From assembly GCA_002439805.1 (NCBI GenBank), contig DJPQ01000076.1, positions 30,287-94,286 of the forward strand: a DNA stretch of 64,000 nt, read 5' to 3'. The notes under the pieces were generated by a model. That model had not been told where the DNA came from. It made no database searches and was given only the letters and a program-made list of their open reading frames with translations. A program made the translations under genes and the position numbers. Of this stretch, positions 53,386 through 60,770 are shown piece by piece. Numbering within the stretch: position 1 is the stretch's first letter; the number at the start of each line of letters is the position of its first letter. Source of the DNA: Bacteroidales bacterium UBA6408. GTDB lineage: Bacteria > Bacteroidota > Bacteroidia > Bacteroidales > UBA932.

Positions 53386-55821
53386 TCAGAATACGAAGCC
53401 GACTTTAAGCATGAAGTTGGCCGGAGCCTGCGGATAGATGCCGATGCCGCCAACCTGTGTGCCGTCTTCCATAATGCCCTTGTACCAGCAGACTCCATCG
53501 ACATAGTAGAGGCTGTTCAGCAGGTTGTTGACATAGAGCCCGAGCCGGATTGCGCCTCCTCGGGCGAAGGCTGTGCCGTAGCGTCCGTCAAGAGAGAACT
53601 CGTGGGTGAGGGACAGGTCGGAGACGAAATAATCCGGAACCGAACGGTCGTCGTTCTGCGTGTTGTCGACATACTGCTTGCCGACATACTTTCCGTCGAT
53701 TGAGAGTGTCGTGGTCTTCAGAGAGTTGGCGCAGACCGTCGCAAACGGCTTGAAGCCGATGCGGAGCATTCCTATGACAGAAGGAGACATAAGCATGGTA
53801 GTGTTGCCGAACGCGACTTCCTTCTGAACAGGTTTCCAGTCCGCATCATAGACAGGATTATAACTCGCGTCATAAAGCTGGAATGACTCCTTGTAGTCCA
53901 GAACCTTGTTCAGGCTGAGGGTGATATTTCCGGAAACGAAAAGCCATTTGAAAGGGTCGTAGGCAGCGGAAATCTCCACGCCACGGCGGAAGGCACGGCC
54001 GACATTGTCCTTAATCGGATAGCCGGTGTCGGAAAGGCGGCCGGTTTCGAGGAGCATATCCCAATATTCCATAAAATAGAAGTTCGCGCCCACGGAAAGC
54101 TTCGACGATGTCCACTCATATCCGAGTTCCACATCGACCATTTCCTCCGGACGCACGCCCATGTTGCTGCCGGCCTCGATGTTCTCCTTTATGTCAGGGC
54201 GGCCGGGTTCACGGTGTCCCTGCGCCGCCGAGATATATGCGCGATGCCCGCCCTTGTGGAAGGTCACGCCTGCGCGGGGGTTGAAAAACAGCCAATTGTT
54301 GGAATAGGACATATCAAGGTTGTCCTCATCTCCCCTGCCCCACATACGAAGGTTCACATTGCGAAGCTGGAGGTCAATGTAGGCCGTGAGCCATTCAAGC
54401 GGAGTGTATTCGCCCCGGACATAGGCGTTGTACTCCTGCTTGAGGGCGTTGTTGTAGTACCATACATGATTGGCGTTGAACTTCTCGTAGGTCATTCCGT
54501 CCGCGGCCTGCCAGTCAGTGCCGAGAACGCTGCTGTAGAGCACCTTGCCGAAATGGCCGCCGTCGTAGCGGGACCAGCTGAGTCCGCCTGCGACATTCAC
54601 GGGACCGGACTTCCATGCGAGGTCGGTCTTGGCGACGAAGTACCAGTTGTCCATACACTTGTTGATGATGAAGTCCGAGGTCTTGAAGCCGGACGGAGCA
54701 TAGTCCGCCATTCCGTATTTCTTGAACTTCTTGTCGGTCTTGTACTGGTCGTACCAGCCGTCGCCCTTTGTGCAGTTGAGTGTCGTGCTCCAGCAGAGGC
54801 TGTTCGCGAACTGGTGGGTGTAGTTCAGCTGAAGGTGATGCTGGGTGTAGTTGTCGGTCTCGTTGTCGTAGTAGAGCGTGGAATTGACAATCCTGTTCCC
54901 GTCGGAGTCAAGGACATAGCTTCCGTCTGGGTTGCGCCTGTAGTCGTAGTACTCTCCTGCGCTGTTGTAGCGGCGGTCTTTGGCGTAGGTGTCAAGGTCG
55001 ATGCCGTTCCAGGTGATGCCGGTGCACTGCCTGCCCATAAGCCATGTGAGTTTCAGCGAGTTGCGTTCGTCCATCCATCCGAGTGTGGCCATCGCCGACT
55101 GCACGTTTGCCTTCGCGTTGCGGATGTATCCGTCCGTGAAGTTGCGGGAATATGCGGCGTTGAAATAGACGCCGGATTTCGTGAGACCGGTGCCTGCGGC
55201 GACCGCCGAGGTGAACGTGCCATATGAACCGTAGCCGAAATCCGCCGTCGCGAAAGGATGCGTCCCGACGGAAGCCGTGCTCATGTTCACGCTCGCGCCG
55301 AATACACCCGCTCCGTTTGCCGAAGTTCCGAGCCCCCTCTGGAGCTGGACCGAAGAAAGGAATGTCGAGAGCGAGGGGATGTTCACCCAGAAGACCTCCT
55401 GTGATTCAGCGTCGTTGAGGGTTATGCCGTTGAGCGTCACGTTAATCTGCGAGCCCTTGCTGCCCCGGATGGTCATCTTCGAGTAGCCGAGTCCCGTTCC
55501 GCCCTCGTTCGTCGCAATCACCGAAGGCTGGAGGTTGAGGTTCATCGGAAGGGAGTTGATCGGGTTGGTGCGGACAAGCTCGTCCTTGCCGACCATGGTG
55601 TAGGTGACAGGGGTGTTCTCCCCTGCGCGTGAAGCCACGACCACGACGCTGTCAAGTCTTTCGACTTTGCCTCCGTCCTCATCAGAGGTGCCTGACTTTT
55701 CCGGAGAACCGGGAATTTGTGAAGAAATGTACATAGCATCGGCAGGCGACGCTGTTTTTTCCGAGACTGTCTGTCCCGAAAGAACGGTGCCGAGCACCGC
55801 AGAAAAAAGAAAACCTCGCAT
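53386..55821 (-). CDS. TonB-dependent outer-membrane receptor, probably for thiamine compounds
   Basis: An 811-residue receptor. A signal peptide (about residues 1-17) is followed by an Asp/Glu/Gly-rich linker, a TonB box-like DSVVVVASRAG (residues ~56-66), a plug domain with MTIRGSKGSQINVTLNGI, and a 22-strand barrel ending in KVGFVF with a terminal phenylalanine. The gene is preceded by a TPP riboswitch, as is the thiamine receptor OMthi of Bacteroides. It thus likely imports thiamine or a precursor across the outer membrane, powered by TonB. Confidence 0.9.
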   Translation of the reverse strand: MRGFLFSAVLGTVLSGQTVSEKTASPADAMYISSQIPGSPEKSGTSDEDGGKVERLDSVVVVASRAGENTPVTYTMVGKDELVRTNPINSLPMNLNLQPSVIATNEGGTGLGYSKMTIRGSKGSQINVTLNGITLNDAESQEVFWVNIPSLSTFLSSVQLQRGLGTSANGAGVFGASVNMSTASVGTHPFATADFGYGSYGTFTSAVAAGTGLTKSGVYFNAAYSRNFTDGYIRNAKANVQSAMATLGWMDERNSLKLTWLMGRQCTGITWNGIDLDTYAKDRRYNSAGEYYDYRRNPDGSYVLDSDGNRIVNSTLYYDNETDNYTQHHLQLNYTHQFANSLCWSTTLNCTKGDGWYDQYKTDKKFKKYGMADYAPSGFKTSDFIINKCMDNWYFVAKTDLAWKSGPVNVAGGLSWSRYDGGHFGKVLYSSVLGTDWQAADGMTYEKFNANHVWYYNNALKQEYNAYVRGEYTPLEWLTAYIDLQLRNVNLRMWGRGDEDNLDMSYSNNWLFFNPRAGVTFHKGGHRAYISAAQGHREPGRPDIKENIEAGSNMGVRPEEMVDVELGYEWTSSKLSVGANFYFMEYWDMLLETGRLSDTGYPIKDNVGRAFRRGVEISAAYDPFKWLFVSGNITLSLNKVLDYKESFQLYDASYNPVYDADWKPVQKEVAFGNTTMLMSPSVIGMLRIGFKPFATVCANSLKTTTLSIDGKYVGKQYVDNTQNDDRSVPDYFVSDLSLTHEFSLDGRYGTAFARGGAIRLGLYVNNLLNSLYYVDGVCWYKGIMEDGTQVGGIGIYPQAPANFMLKVGFVF

Positions 55822-55894
55822 AAAGCAATTAACTAAAAATTAATACTATACGAGGGGGCTGGATTTTCGCGCGACACCGCGCCGTTTCCATCGG

Positions 55895-55985
55895 AGTTGT
55901 GCATTCCCTTCGGCGGTATTGGCCGCATCAGGTTCAATGGGACTCTCTCAACCTGAGCCGGTCACCCGACTCAAGTACCCCCGCT
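55895..55985 (-). promoter_or_regulatory. TPP (THI-box) riboswitch
   Basis: Read on the minus strand: GCGGGGGTACTTGAG, CCGGCTCAGGTTGAGA, then CCATTGAACCTGATGCGG, AATACCGCCGAAGGGAA. The order CTGAGA-like, ACC..GAACCTGAT, and the closing AGGGAA match the TPP aptamer; TTGAGA replaces CTGAGA. A GC-rich hairpin (GCGCG-GTGT-CGCGC, 55869-55885) follows and may be the expression platform. It precedes the TonB receptor start by about 75 bases. Confidence 0.93.
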
Positions 55986-55996
55986 GATTATTTTAT

Positions 55997-56054
55997 ATAT
56001 CATCTGTCGCTACACATCCGGCGACATATCATCTGTCGTTGCATCACCCGGCAA
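55997..56054. repeat. 29-bp direct repeat upstream of the riboswitch
   Basis: ATATCATCTGTCGCTACACA (55997 on) and ATATCATCTGTCGTTGCATC (56026 on) repeat with a 29-base period, about three-quarters identical. It lies where the promoter of the riboswitch transcript should be, so it might be a regulator site or a simple duplication. Confidence 0.6.
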
Positions 56055-56066
56055 AATCGCTTGGCA

Positions 56067-56189
56067 GTAAAAGGCAAATAAAAGATGGAGTGCAAGGCTT
56101 GCGGCGAAGTCAAAACCGCAGCAACCTTATGGTTGTGAGGATTTTGACAAGACGCGTAACGCGGCAATCCGCTTTTATTTGTCTTTTAC
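56067..56189 (-). repeat. Nested-hairpin intergenic repeat R11
   Basis: Outer arms GTAAAAGGCAAATAAAAG / CTTTTATTTGTCTTTTAC, middle arms GTCAAAA / TTTTGAC, tip CCTCACAACC-ATAA-GGTTGCTGCGG in minus orientation. It starts about 7 bases after the stop of the cyclase gene and points with it. Confidence 0.92.
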
Positions 56190-56196
56190 CTATCTT

Positions 56197-56976
56197 TCAT
56201 CTATTTTTTACCTTTATTTCAAAAAGTCGTGGCCACAGCTTGCCGGTGACGTAAATTTTCCCGTCGGACGGATTATAGGCGATGCCGTTCAGCACGTCAG
56301 TCTCCGGTGTCCGCAGATCTTCGCGAAGCAGTCCTCGGCAGTCGATGATTTTCTCGACGACGCCATTTTCCGGATTTATGACGACGATGAAATCGCTCGT
56401 ATATACATTCGCCCATATCTTTCCGTCAATCCATTCAAGTTCGTTCAGCAGCCCCACGGATTTCCGCCCGTTCTTGACGACTATTCGCCGCTGAACCTTC
56501 AAATTTGCGTCGAGAAAATATATGTTCGAACTTCCGTCGCTCATTATCAATGATTTGCCGTCAGTCGTAAGACCCCAGCCCTCTCGGGGATTGACGATGC
56601 TCCGCTCAAATTTGAGGGTCTCGGCATCATAGACAAGGGCTGCATAGTTGCGCCATGTGAGGTAGTACAGCTTGCCGCCGAAAATCACCGAACCCTCGCC
56701 GAAATATTTCCTGTCGATGTCGAACCTGCGGCTGCGCTCCCCCGTCGGGATATCGACCTCGCAGAAATAGGAATGCCCGTACTGCCCCGTGCTCTCGTAG
56801 AGACGGCCGTCGTGAAAGAACAGCCCCTGGGTGTAGGATTCCGTGGAATGGGGATATTCGTTCACGACCTCAACGCTGCAGCGCGTCGCCTCGACGGAGG
56901 GAGCCGACTTTTTCTGCCTGTCCCTGCAGCCGGAGCCGAGAAGCAGCGGAAGCATGAGAACCACAATCCTCAACAT
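56197..56976 (-). CDS. Glutaminyl-peptide cyclotransferase, plant/bacterial beta-propeller type, lipoprotein
   Basis: A 259-residue enzyme converting N-terminal glutamine of peptides and proteins to pyroglutamate. After a lipoprotein signal (MLRIVVLMLPLLLGSGC, cysteine at 17) come propeller repeats with the family marks YTQGLFFHDGRLYESTGQYG, GWGLTTDGKSLIMSDGS and LNELEWIDGKIWANVY, ending DVLNGIAYNPSDGKIYVTGK. In Bacteroidetes the enzyme protects exported proteins that begin with Gln after signal cleavage. Starts upstream (57009 or 57015) are possible, but this one gives the cleanest signal. Confidence 0.9.
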   Translation of the reverse strand: MLRIVVLMLPLLLGSGCRDRQKKSAPSVEATRCSVEVVNEYPHSTESYTQGLFFHDGRLYESTGQYGHSYFCEVDIPTGERSRRFDIDRKYFGEGSVIFGGKLYYLTWRNYAALVYDAETLKFERSIVNPREGWGLTTDGKSLIMSDGSSNIYFLDANLKVQRRIVVKNGRKSVGLLNELEWIDGKIWANVYTSDFIVVINPENGVVEKIIDCRGLLREDLRTPETDVLNGIAYNPSDGKIYVTGKLWPRLFEIKVKNR

Positions 56977-57044
56977 ATTTGAAATCAAACAATTATACAT
57001 CATGTTCATATCCACGAAAGCCCCGGAAATTCAGACAGCCTCAA

Positions 57045-57089
57045 CAAAATTGCGCCGCGAAACATCAGGCTCTGACTTTCGCGGCGCAA
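57045..57089 (-). terminator. Terminator of pyrG with a perfect 13-bp stem
   Basis: TTGCGCCGCGAAA (57050-57062) and TTTCGCGGCGCAA (57077-57089) are perfect inverted repeats with a 14-base loop; on the minus strand ATTTTGTTG follows. The same bases include TATCTTTG on the minus strand, a possible -7 box for the cyclase gene. Confidence 0.8.
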
Positions 57090-57105
57090 AGATAGCAAAT
57101 ATTTG

Positions 57106-58743
57106 TTATTTCGTCTCCGGTTCGGACTTTTTCGCTCCGCCTTCGGCGTTTTTCATCGCGGCCTTGATGAACGCGACGAAGATAGGCTGAGGGTTCTCAG
57201 GGGTGCTCTTGTACTCCGGGTGGAACTGCACGCCGATGAAGAACGGATGGGTCGGAAGTTCTACGATTTCCACCAGACGGGTGTCCGGGTTGCGCCCTGA
57301 GGCAATCAGGCCGGCCTTCTCGAAGAGCCCGAGGAAGTCGCTGTTGAGCTCGTAGCGGTGGCGGTGACGCTCGGAAATCTTGGTTGTACCGTAAATCTTC
57401 TCGGCGAGCGAGCCCGGCTTGATTTCGCAGTCGTATGCGCCCAGACGCATGGTTCCGCCCTTTGAAGTGGTGCTCTTCTGATCCTCCATCAGGTTGATGA
57501 CCGGGAAAGTGGCGTTCGGATTGACCTCAGTCGAGCAGGCTCCGTCCATTCCGAGCACGTCACGGGCAAACTCCACGACGCACATCTGCATTCCGAGGCA
57601 TATCCCGAAAAACGGTATTCCGTGCTCGCGGGCATATTTTATCGCCACGACCTTCCCTTCGAGTCCCCTCTCCCCGAATCCCGGGGCTACGAGTATGCCG
57701 TTCATCTTTCCGAGCAGTTCCTCCGCGTTGGCCTCACTGAGGTTCTCGCTGTGGATGTACTGGACATTGACCTTGCACTCGTTTGCCGCCGCCGCGTGGA
57801 CAAAGGCCTCTCGGATGGACTTGTAGGCATCCTGAAGGTCGTATTTCCCGACGAGGGCGATGTTGACCTCATGCTTTGGATTGTCGAGCCTGCGGAGGAA
57901 ATCGTTCCACTTGTCGAGGTTCGGCTCCGGAGCGTCGGTGATGGCGAAGTGGTTCAGGACAAGCTTGTCGAGTCCCTCTTCCTTCATCTTGAGAGGCACC
58001 TTGTATATGGAGTCTGCGTCAATCGACTGGATGACATGCCCCGGCTTCACATTGCAGAACAGGGCGACCTTCTTGCGGAGTTCCGGCGAGAGGTCGTACT
58101 CGGTGCGGCACACGATGATGTCCGGCTGCACACCGCTCTGCTGGAGCATCTGCACGGAGTGCTGGGTCGGCTTGGTCTTGAGTTCCTTTGCGGCCCTGAG
58201 GTAGGGCACGAGAGTGAGGTGTATGGTCACGCAGTCCTCCTCCGGGAGCTCCCACTGGAGCTGACGCACGGCCTCGACGAAAGGATGCGACTCCATGTCG
58301 CCGACGGTTCCGCCGATTTCGGTGATGATGACGTCGTAGTCGCGGGTCTTGGAAAGGAGCATCATACGGCGCTTGATTTCGTCGGTGATGTGAGGAACAA
58401 TCTGCACGGTCTTCCCGAGATACGCGCCCTCGCGCTCCTTATTGATGACGGTGTTGTAGATCTTTCCCGTGGTGACGTTGTTCGCCTTCGAGGTATAGAC
58501 TCCGAGAAACCTCTCGTAGTGGCCGAGGTCGAGGTCGGTCTCCGCTCCGTCTTCCGTGACATAGCACTCTCCGTGCTCGTATGGGTTGAGCGTGCCCGGA
58601 TCGATGTTGATGTAAGGGTCGAATTTCTGGATTGTTACCTTCAGACCCCGTGCCTGAAGAAGCTTTGCGAGAGATGCGGAAATGATTCCCTTTCCGAGGG
58701 AAGATGCTACACCACCTGTGACGAAAACGTACTTTGTGTTCAT
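57106..58743 (-). CDS. pyrG: CTP synthase
   Basis: A 545-residue enzyme aminating UTP to CTP with glutamine. The N-terminal synthetase domain begins KYVFVTGGVASSLGKGI and has QKFDPYINIDPGTLNP; the C-terminal glutamine amidotransferase domain has FGICLGMQ with Cys382 as nucleophile and the His/Glu pair in GVQFHPEY. Start at 58743 (MNTKYVFVTGG) fits the family; the in-frame ATG at 58764 adds only hydrophobic residues. A perfect hairpin terminator follows. Confidence 0.98.
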   Translation of the reverse strand: MNTKYVFVTGGVASSLGKGIISASLAKLLQARGLKVTIQKFDPYINIDPGTLNPYEHGECYVTEDGAETDLDLGHYERFLGVYTSKANNVTTGKIYNTVINKEREGAYLGKTVQIVPHITDEIKRRMMLLSKTRDYDVIITEIGGTVGDMESHPFVEAVRQLQWELPEEDCVTIHLTLVPYLRAAKELKTKPTQHSVQMLQQSGVQPDIIVCRTEYDLSPELRKKVALFCNVKPGHVIQSIDADSIYKVPLKMKEEGLDKLVLNHFAITDAPEPNLDKWNDFLRRLDNPKHEVNIALVGKYDLQDAYKSIREAFVHAAAANECKVNVQYIHSENLSEANAEELLGKMNGILVAPGFGERGLEGKVVAIKYAREHGIPFFGICLGMQMCVVEFARDVLGMDGACSTEVNPNATFPVINLMEDQKSTTSKGGTMRLGAYDCEIKPGSLAEKIYGTTKISERHRHRYELNSDFLGLFEKAGLIASGRNPDTRLVEIVELPTHPFFIGVQFHPEYKSTPENPQPIFVAFIKAAMKNAEGGAKKSEPETK

Positions 58744-58897
58744 AAATAGAGAAAAAAAAAACATCCGACGACCGTCGAAGTCCTGCCTCCTTAAAAGAAG
58801 CCCTGCCGGCAGTCTCCCGCCAACAGGGGCACAAAATTACTCCTTTTTTCCGTTCCTGCCAAATATTTTCCGACACATATTTTTTGAAAATATCGGC

Positions 58898-58996
58898 ATT
58901 CGGTCGAAAAAGTGTTACGGAACGGAGATTATTCGGTCGGAAAAGTGTGACGAAATGGTGATTATTCGGTCGAAAAAGTGTATAGAACTACCGAAG
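58898..58996 (+). repeat. Three tandem 33-bp units
   Basis: ATTCGGTCGAAAAAGTGT opens units at 58898, 58931 (one change) and 58964; the 15-base remainders differ more. A related sequence (ATTCTGCCGAAAAGTGT) lies at about 60163-60179, on the other side of the decayed ATPase gene. The array ends where the broken gene begins. Confidence 0.85.
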
Positions 58997-60103
58997 TGTA
59001 GTATATATGAACTTCATACTCGAACCGGACAAGGCTACGGCTTTTTCCGGAAACAAGGACATTGACACGATTATCCTGAACCTGTCGTCCATGATTCCGG
59101 GTTCCAAGTTCATTCCAGGACAGACCTGCATCATTCTCGACGAAATACAAGAATGTCCGGAAGCTAGAACAGCCCTCAAATCCTTCAAGGAAGACGGGAG
59201 ATTCGACGTCATTGCGACAGGTTCCCTCCTTGGAGTCAAAGGATATGGAGAGAAAAGACGAGAAGACAAAAAGGCAGGGACAAATTCGATTCCTGTCGGG
59301 CACGAGACTATTGTGGAAATGTATCCCCTTGACTTTGAGGAGTTCCTTTGGGCAAACGGAATCAATGAAAAAGTCTTGGAGTCAGTTGCGCAGAGTCTGA
59401 GGAATGAGGTCCCGGTTCTTGATGGCATCCACAGCGCCATGACCACACTATTGTACAGGTACGTTATTGTAGGCGGTCTGCCTGCCGCAGTGAATAAATT
59501 TTTAGAGACGAAGGACATCGGGCAAGTGTATAAGGTACAGAGGGAAATTCTGGACGAATATGAAGATGACATGGTCAAATACGCCGTTGCTACAACGTCA
59601 CCACGACAGAACTGCCGCTCGCCGGGAACGCCATTGCAGACTGCTTCAAGGTCTATGTGCAGGACATCGGTCTGCTCATCGCCATGCTCGATTTCGGCAC
59701 GCAGGCAGACATCCTGCAAGGGAATCTCGGAGGATACAAGGGGGCGATTTTTGAAAATCTGATGGCGGATTTCCTCTGCAAATCCGGAATCCCGCTCTAC
59801 TATTTTCATAAGGACAGCGGGCTGGAACTTGATTTTCTGATACGCCGAGGCGGCAAATGCACTCCGATTGAAGTAAAGGCGACAACCGGAAAGAGCAAGA
59901 GCCTCAAGACGGTGATGAAAAACAGGAAAATATATCACATTGATAACGCCCTGAAATTCGGCAACTACAATGTCGGACGCAGCGGAGGCATTCTCACCCT
60001 TCCTTTATATATGGGCTTCATGATACGGGCAGGAGATGACCCGGGGGTCATTCCGGATGTCGACATAGAGAAGCTCAACAGTCTGGTTCAGAAAGAAATC
60101 TGA
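58997..60103 (+). pseudogene. Decayed AAA-type ATPase with DUF4143 domain
   Basis: The first piece (MNFILEPDKATAFSG, CIILDEIQECPEARTALKSFKE, VIATGSLLGV, YPLDFEEFLWANG, to YEDDMVKYA at ~59585) is the middle of an ATP-binding DUF4143 protein; the N-terminal ~65 residues with the Walker A loop are missing. A second piece in another frame begins YNVTTTELPLAGNAIADCFK (59592 on) and runs to the normal end LNSLVQKEI. About 150 residues between DDMVKY and YNVTTTE are deleted together with a frameshift. Intact members are common Bacteroidetes accessory ATPases of unknown role. Confidence 0.88.
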
Positions 60104-60108
60104 ACAAA

Positions 60109-60137
60109 AAGCCTCGAAGCCGAACTCTTCGAGGCTT
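60109..60137. terminator. Perfect 11-bp hairpin after the decayed ATPase gene
   Basis: AAGCCTCGAAG and CTTCGAGGCTT with a seven-base loop. A T-run follows only on the minus strand, so on the plus strand it is a stem without the usual U-tail. Confidence 0.55.
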
Positions 60138-60185
60138 GGAATCATTTCAGACAGATGCGCCATTCTGCCGAAAAGTGTAAAATCA

Positions 60186-60220
60186 TTTGTTTTGTAAAAT
60201 AATATGCAATACATTTGCAT
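60186..60220 (+). promoter_or_regulatory. Promoter and overlapping operator of the toxin-antitoxin pair
   Basis: TTTG (60186-60189), 20 bases, then TACATTTG (60210-60217) form the promoter. The palindrome ATGCAA-TACAT-TTGCAT (60204-60220) covers the -7 box, 16 bases before the antitoxin start, as expected for autorepression by the antitoxin or the complex. Confidence 0.7.
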
Positions 60221-60235
60221 GCAAAACGACATACA

Positions 60236-60493
60236 ATGAGAACGATAACAACAAAAGAAAATGTAAAAAGGCCTACAGCGTTCAGGCTTAATGCTGACTT
60301 GGTCGCCCGTCTCAAAGTTTTAGCCCAAAAAGACAATCGCAGCCTCAACAATTATGTCGAGAATGTCCTTATGTCCGTAGCGTACAATGAACCGAATGAA
60401 ACAACGAAAGCAGCAATAAGAGATGCCAAAGAAAATAAAAACCTCGAAGCGTTCGACTTCGAGGCGTTCAAGGAACATGTAGATTCTTTGTAG
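60236..60493 (+). CDS. RelB/DinJ-like antitoxin
   Basis: An 85-residue protein with an N-terminal ribbon-helix-helix-like DNA-binding region (RPTAFRLNADLVARLKVLAQKDNRSLNNYVENVL, shown in part as RLNADLVARLKVLA and SLNNYVENVL) and an acidic C-terminal tail that would wrap the toxin (NLEAFDFEAFKEHVDSL). It is the first gene of a type II toxin-antitoxin pair and should repress its own promoter through the palindrome at 60204-60220. The toxin starts one base after its stop. Confidence 0.85.
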   Translation: MRTITTKENVKRPTAFRLNADLVARLKVLAQKDNRSLNNYVENVLMSVAYNEPNETTKAAIRDAKENKNLEAFDFEAFKEHVDSL

Positions 60494-60494
60494 T

Positions 60495-60770
60495 ATGTGG
60501 AAATTTGTCCAGACGACGCAGTTCAAGAAAGACTTCAAGAAATATGCTAACAACAAAAAGAAACTGTCGGCATTGGAAGTCGTTCTGTTCCATCTGCGCG
60601 AGACGGGGACGGTTCCTGAAAAATTTAAGCCTCACCCGCTATCAGGCAATTATAAAGGGACACTTGAATGCCACATTGAGAATGACTTCCTGCTGATATG
60701 GGTTGATGAGACTGAGTACACTATCAAACTCGTCAGACTCGGAAGCCATTCTGAACTATTCGGGAAATAA
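60495..60770 (+). CDS. YafQ/RelE-family toxin
   Basis: A 91-residue mRNA interferase that would cut mRNA in the ribosome. Family marks are FKKDFKKYAN near the start, KPHPLSGNYKGTLECHIENDFLLIW in pieces (HPLSGNYKG, CHIENDFLLIW), and the C-terminal LVRLGSHSELFGK with the catalytic His85. It overlaps no other gene but its stop touches the stop of the convergent sialidase-like gene with no gap. Confidence 0.9.
   Translation: MWKFVQTTQFKKDFKKYANNKKKLSALEVVLFHLRETGTVPEKFKPHPLSGNYKGTLECHIENDFLLIWVDETEYTIKLVRLGSHSELFGK

Noticed and set aside
210..56189. R elements as integron attC sites
   Set aside because: They follow stop codons and are imperfect palindromes like attC sites, but the genes are ordinary housekeeping genes, there is no integrase, both orientations occur, and the conserved part is the inner tip rather than the RYYYAAC/GTTRRRY boxes.
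210..56189. R elements as a CRISPR array or insertion sequences
   Set aside because: Copies are kilobases apart with no regular spacers, contain no transposase, and I could not see target-site duplications at their edges.
58682..59065. A reading frame through the 33-bp repeats
   Set aside because: The repeats are a multiple of three and stay open, but the frame has no start context or domain and overlaps the decayed ATPase gene in another frame.
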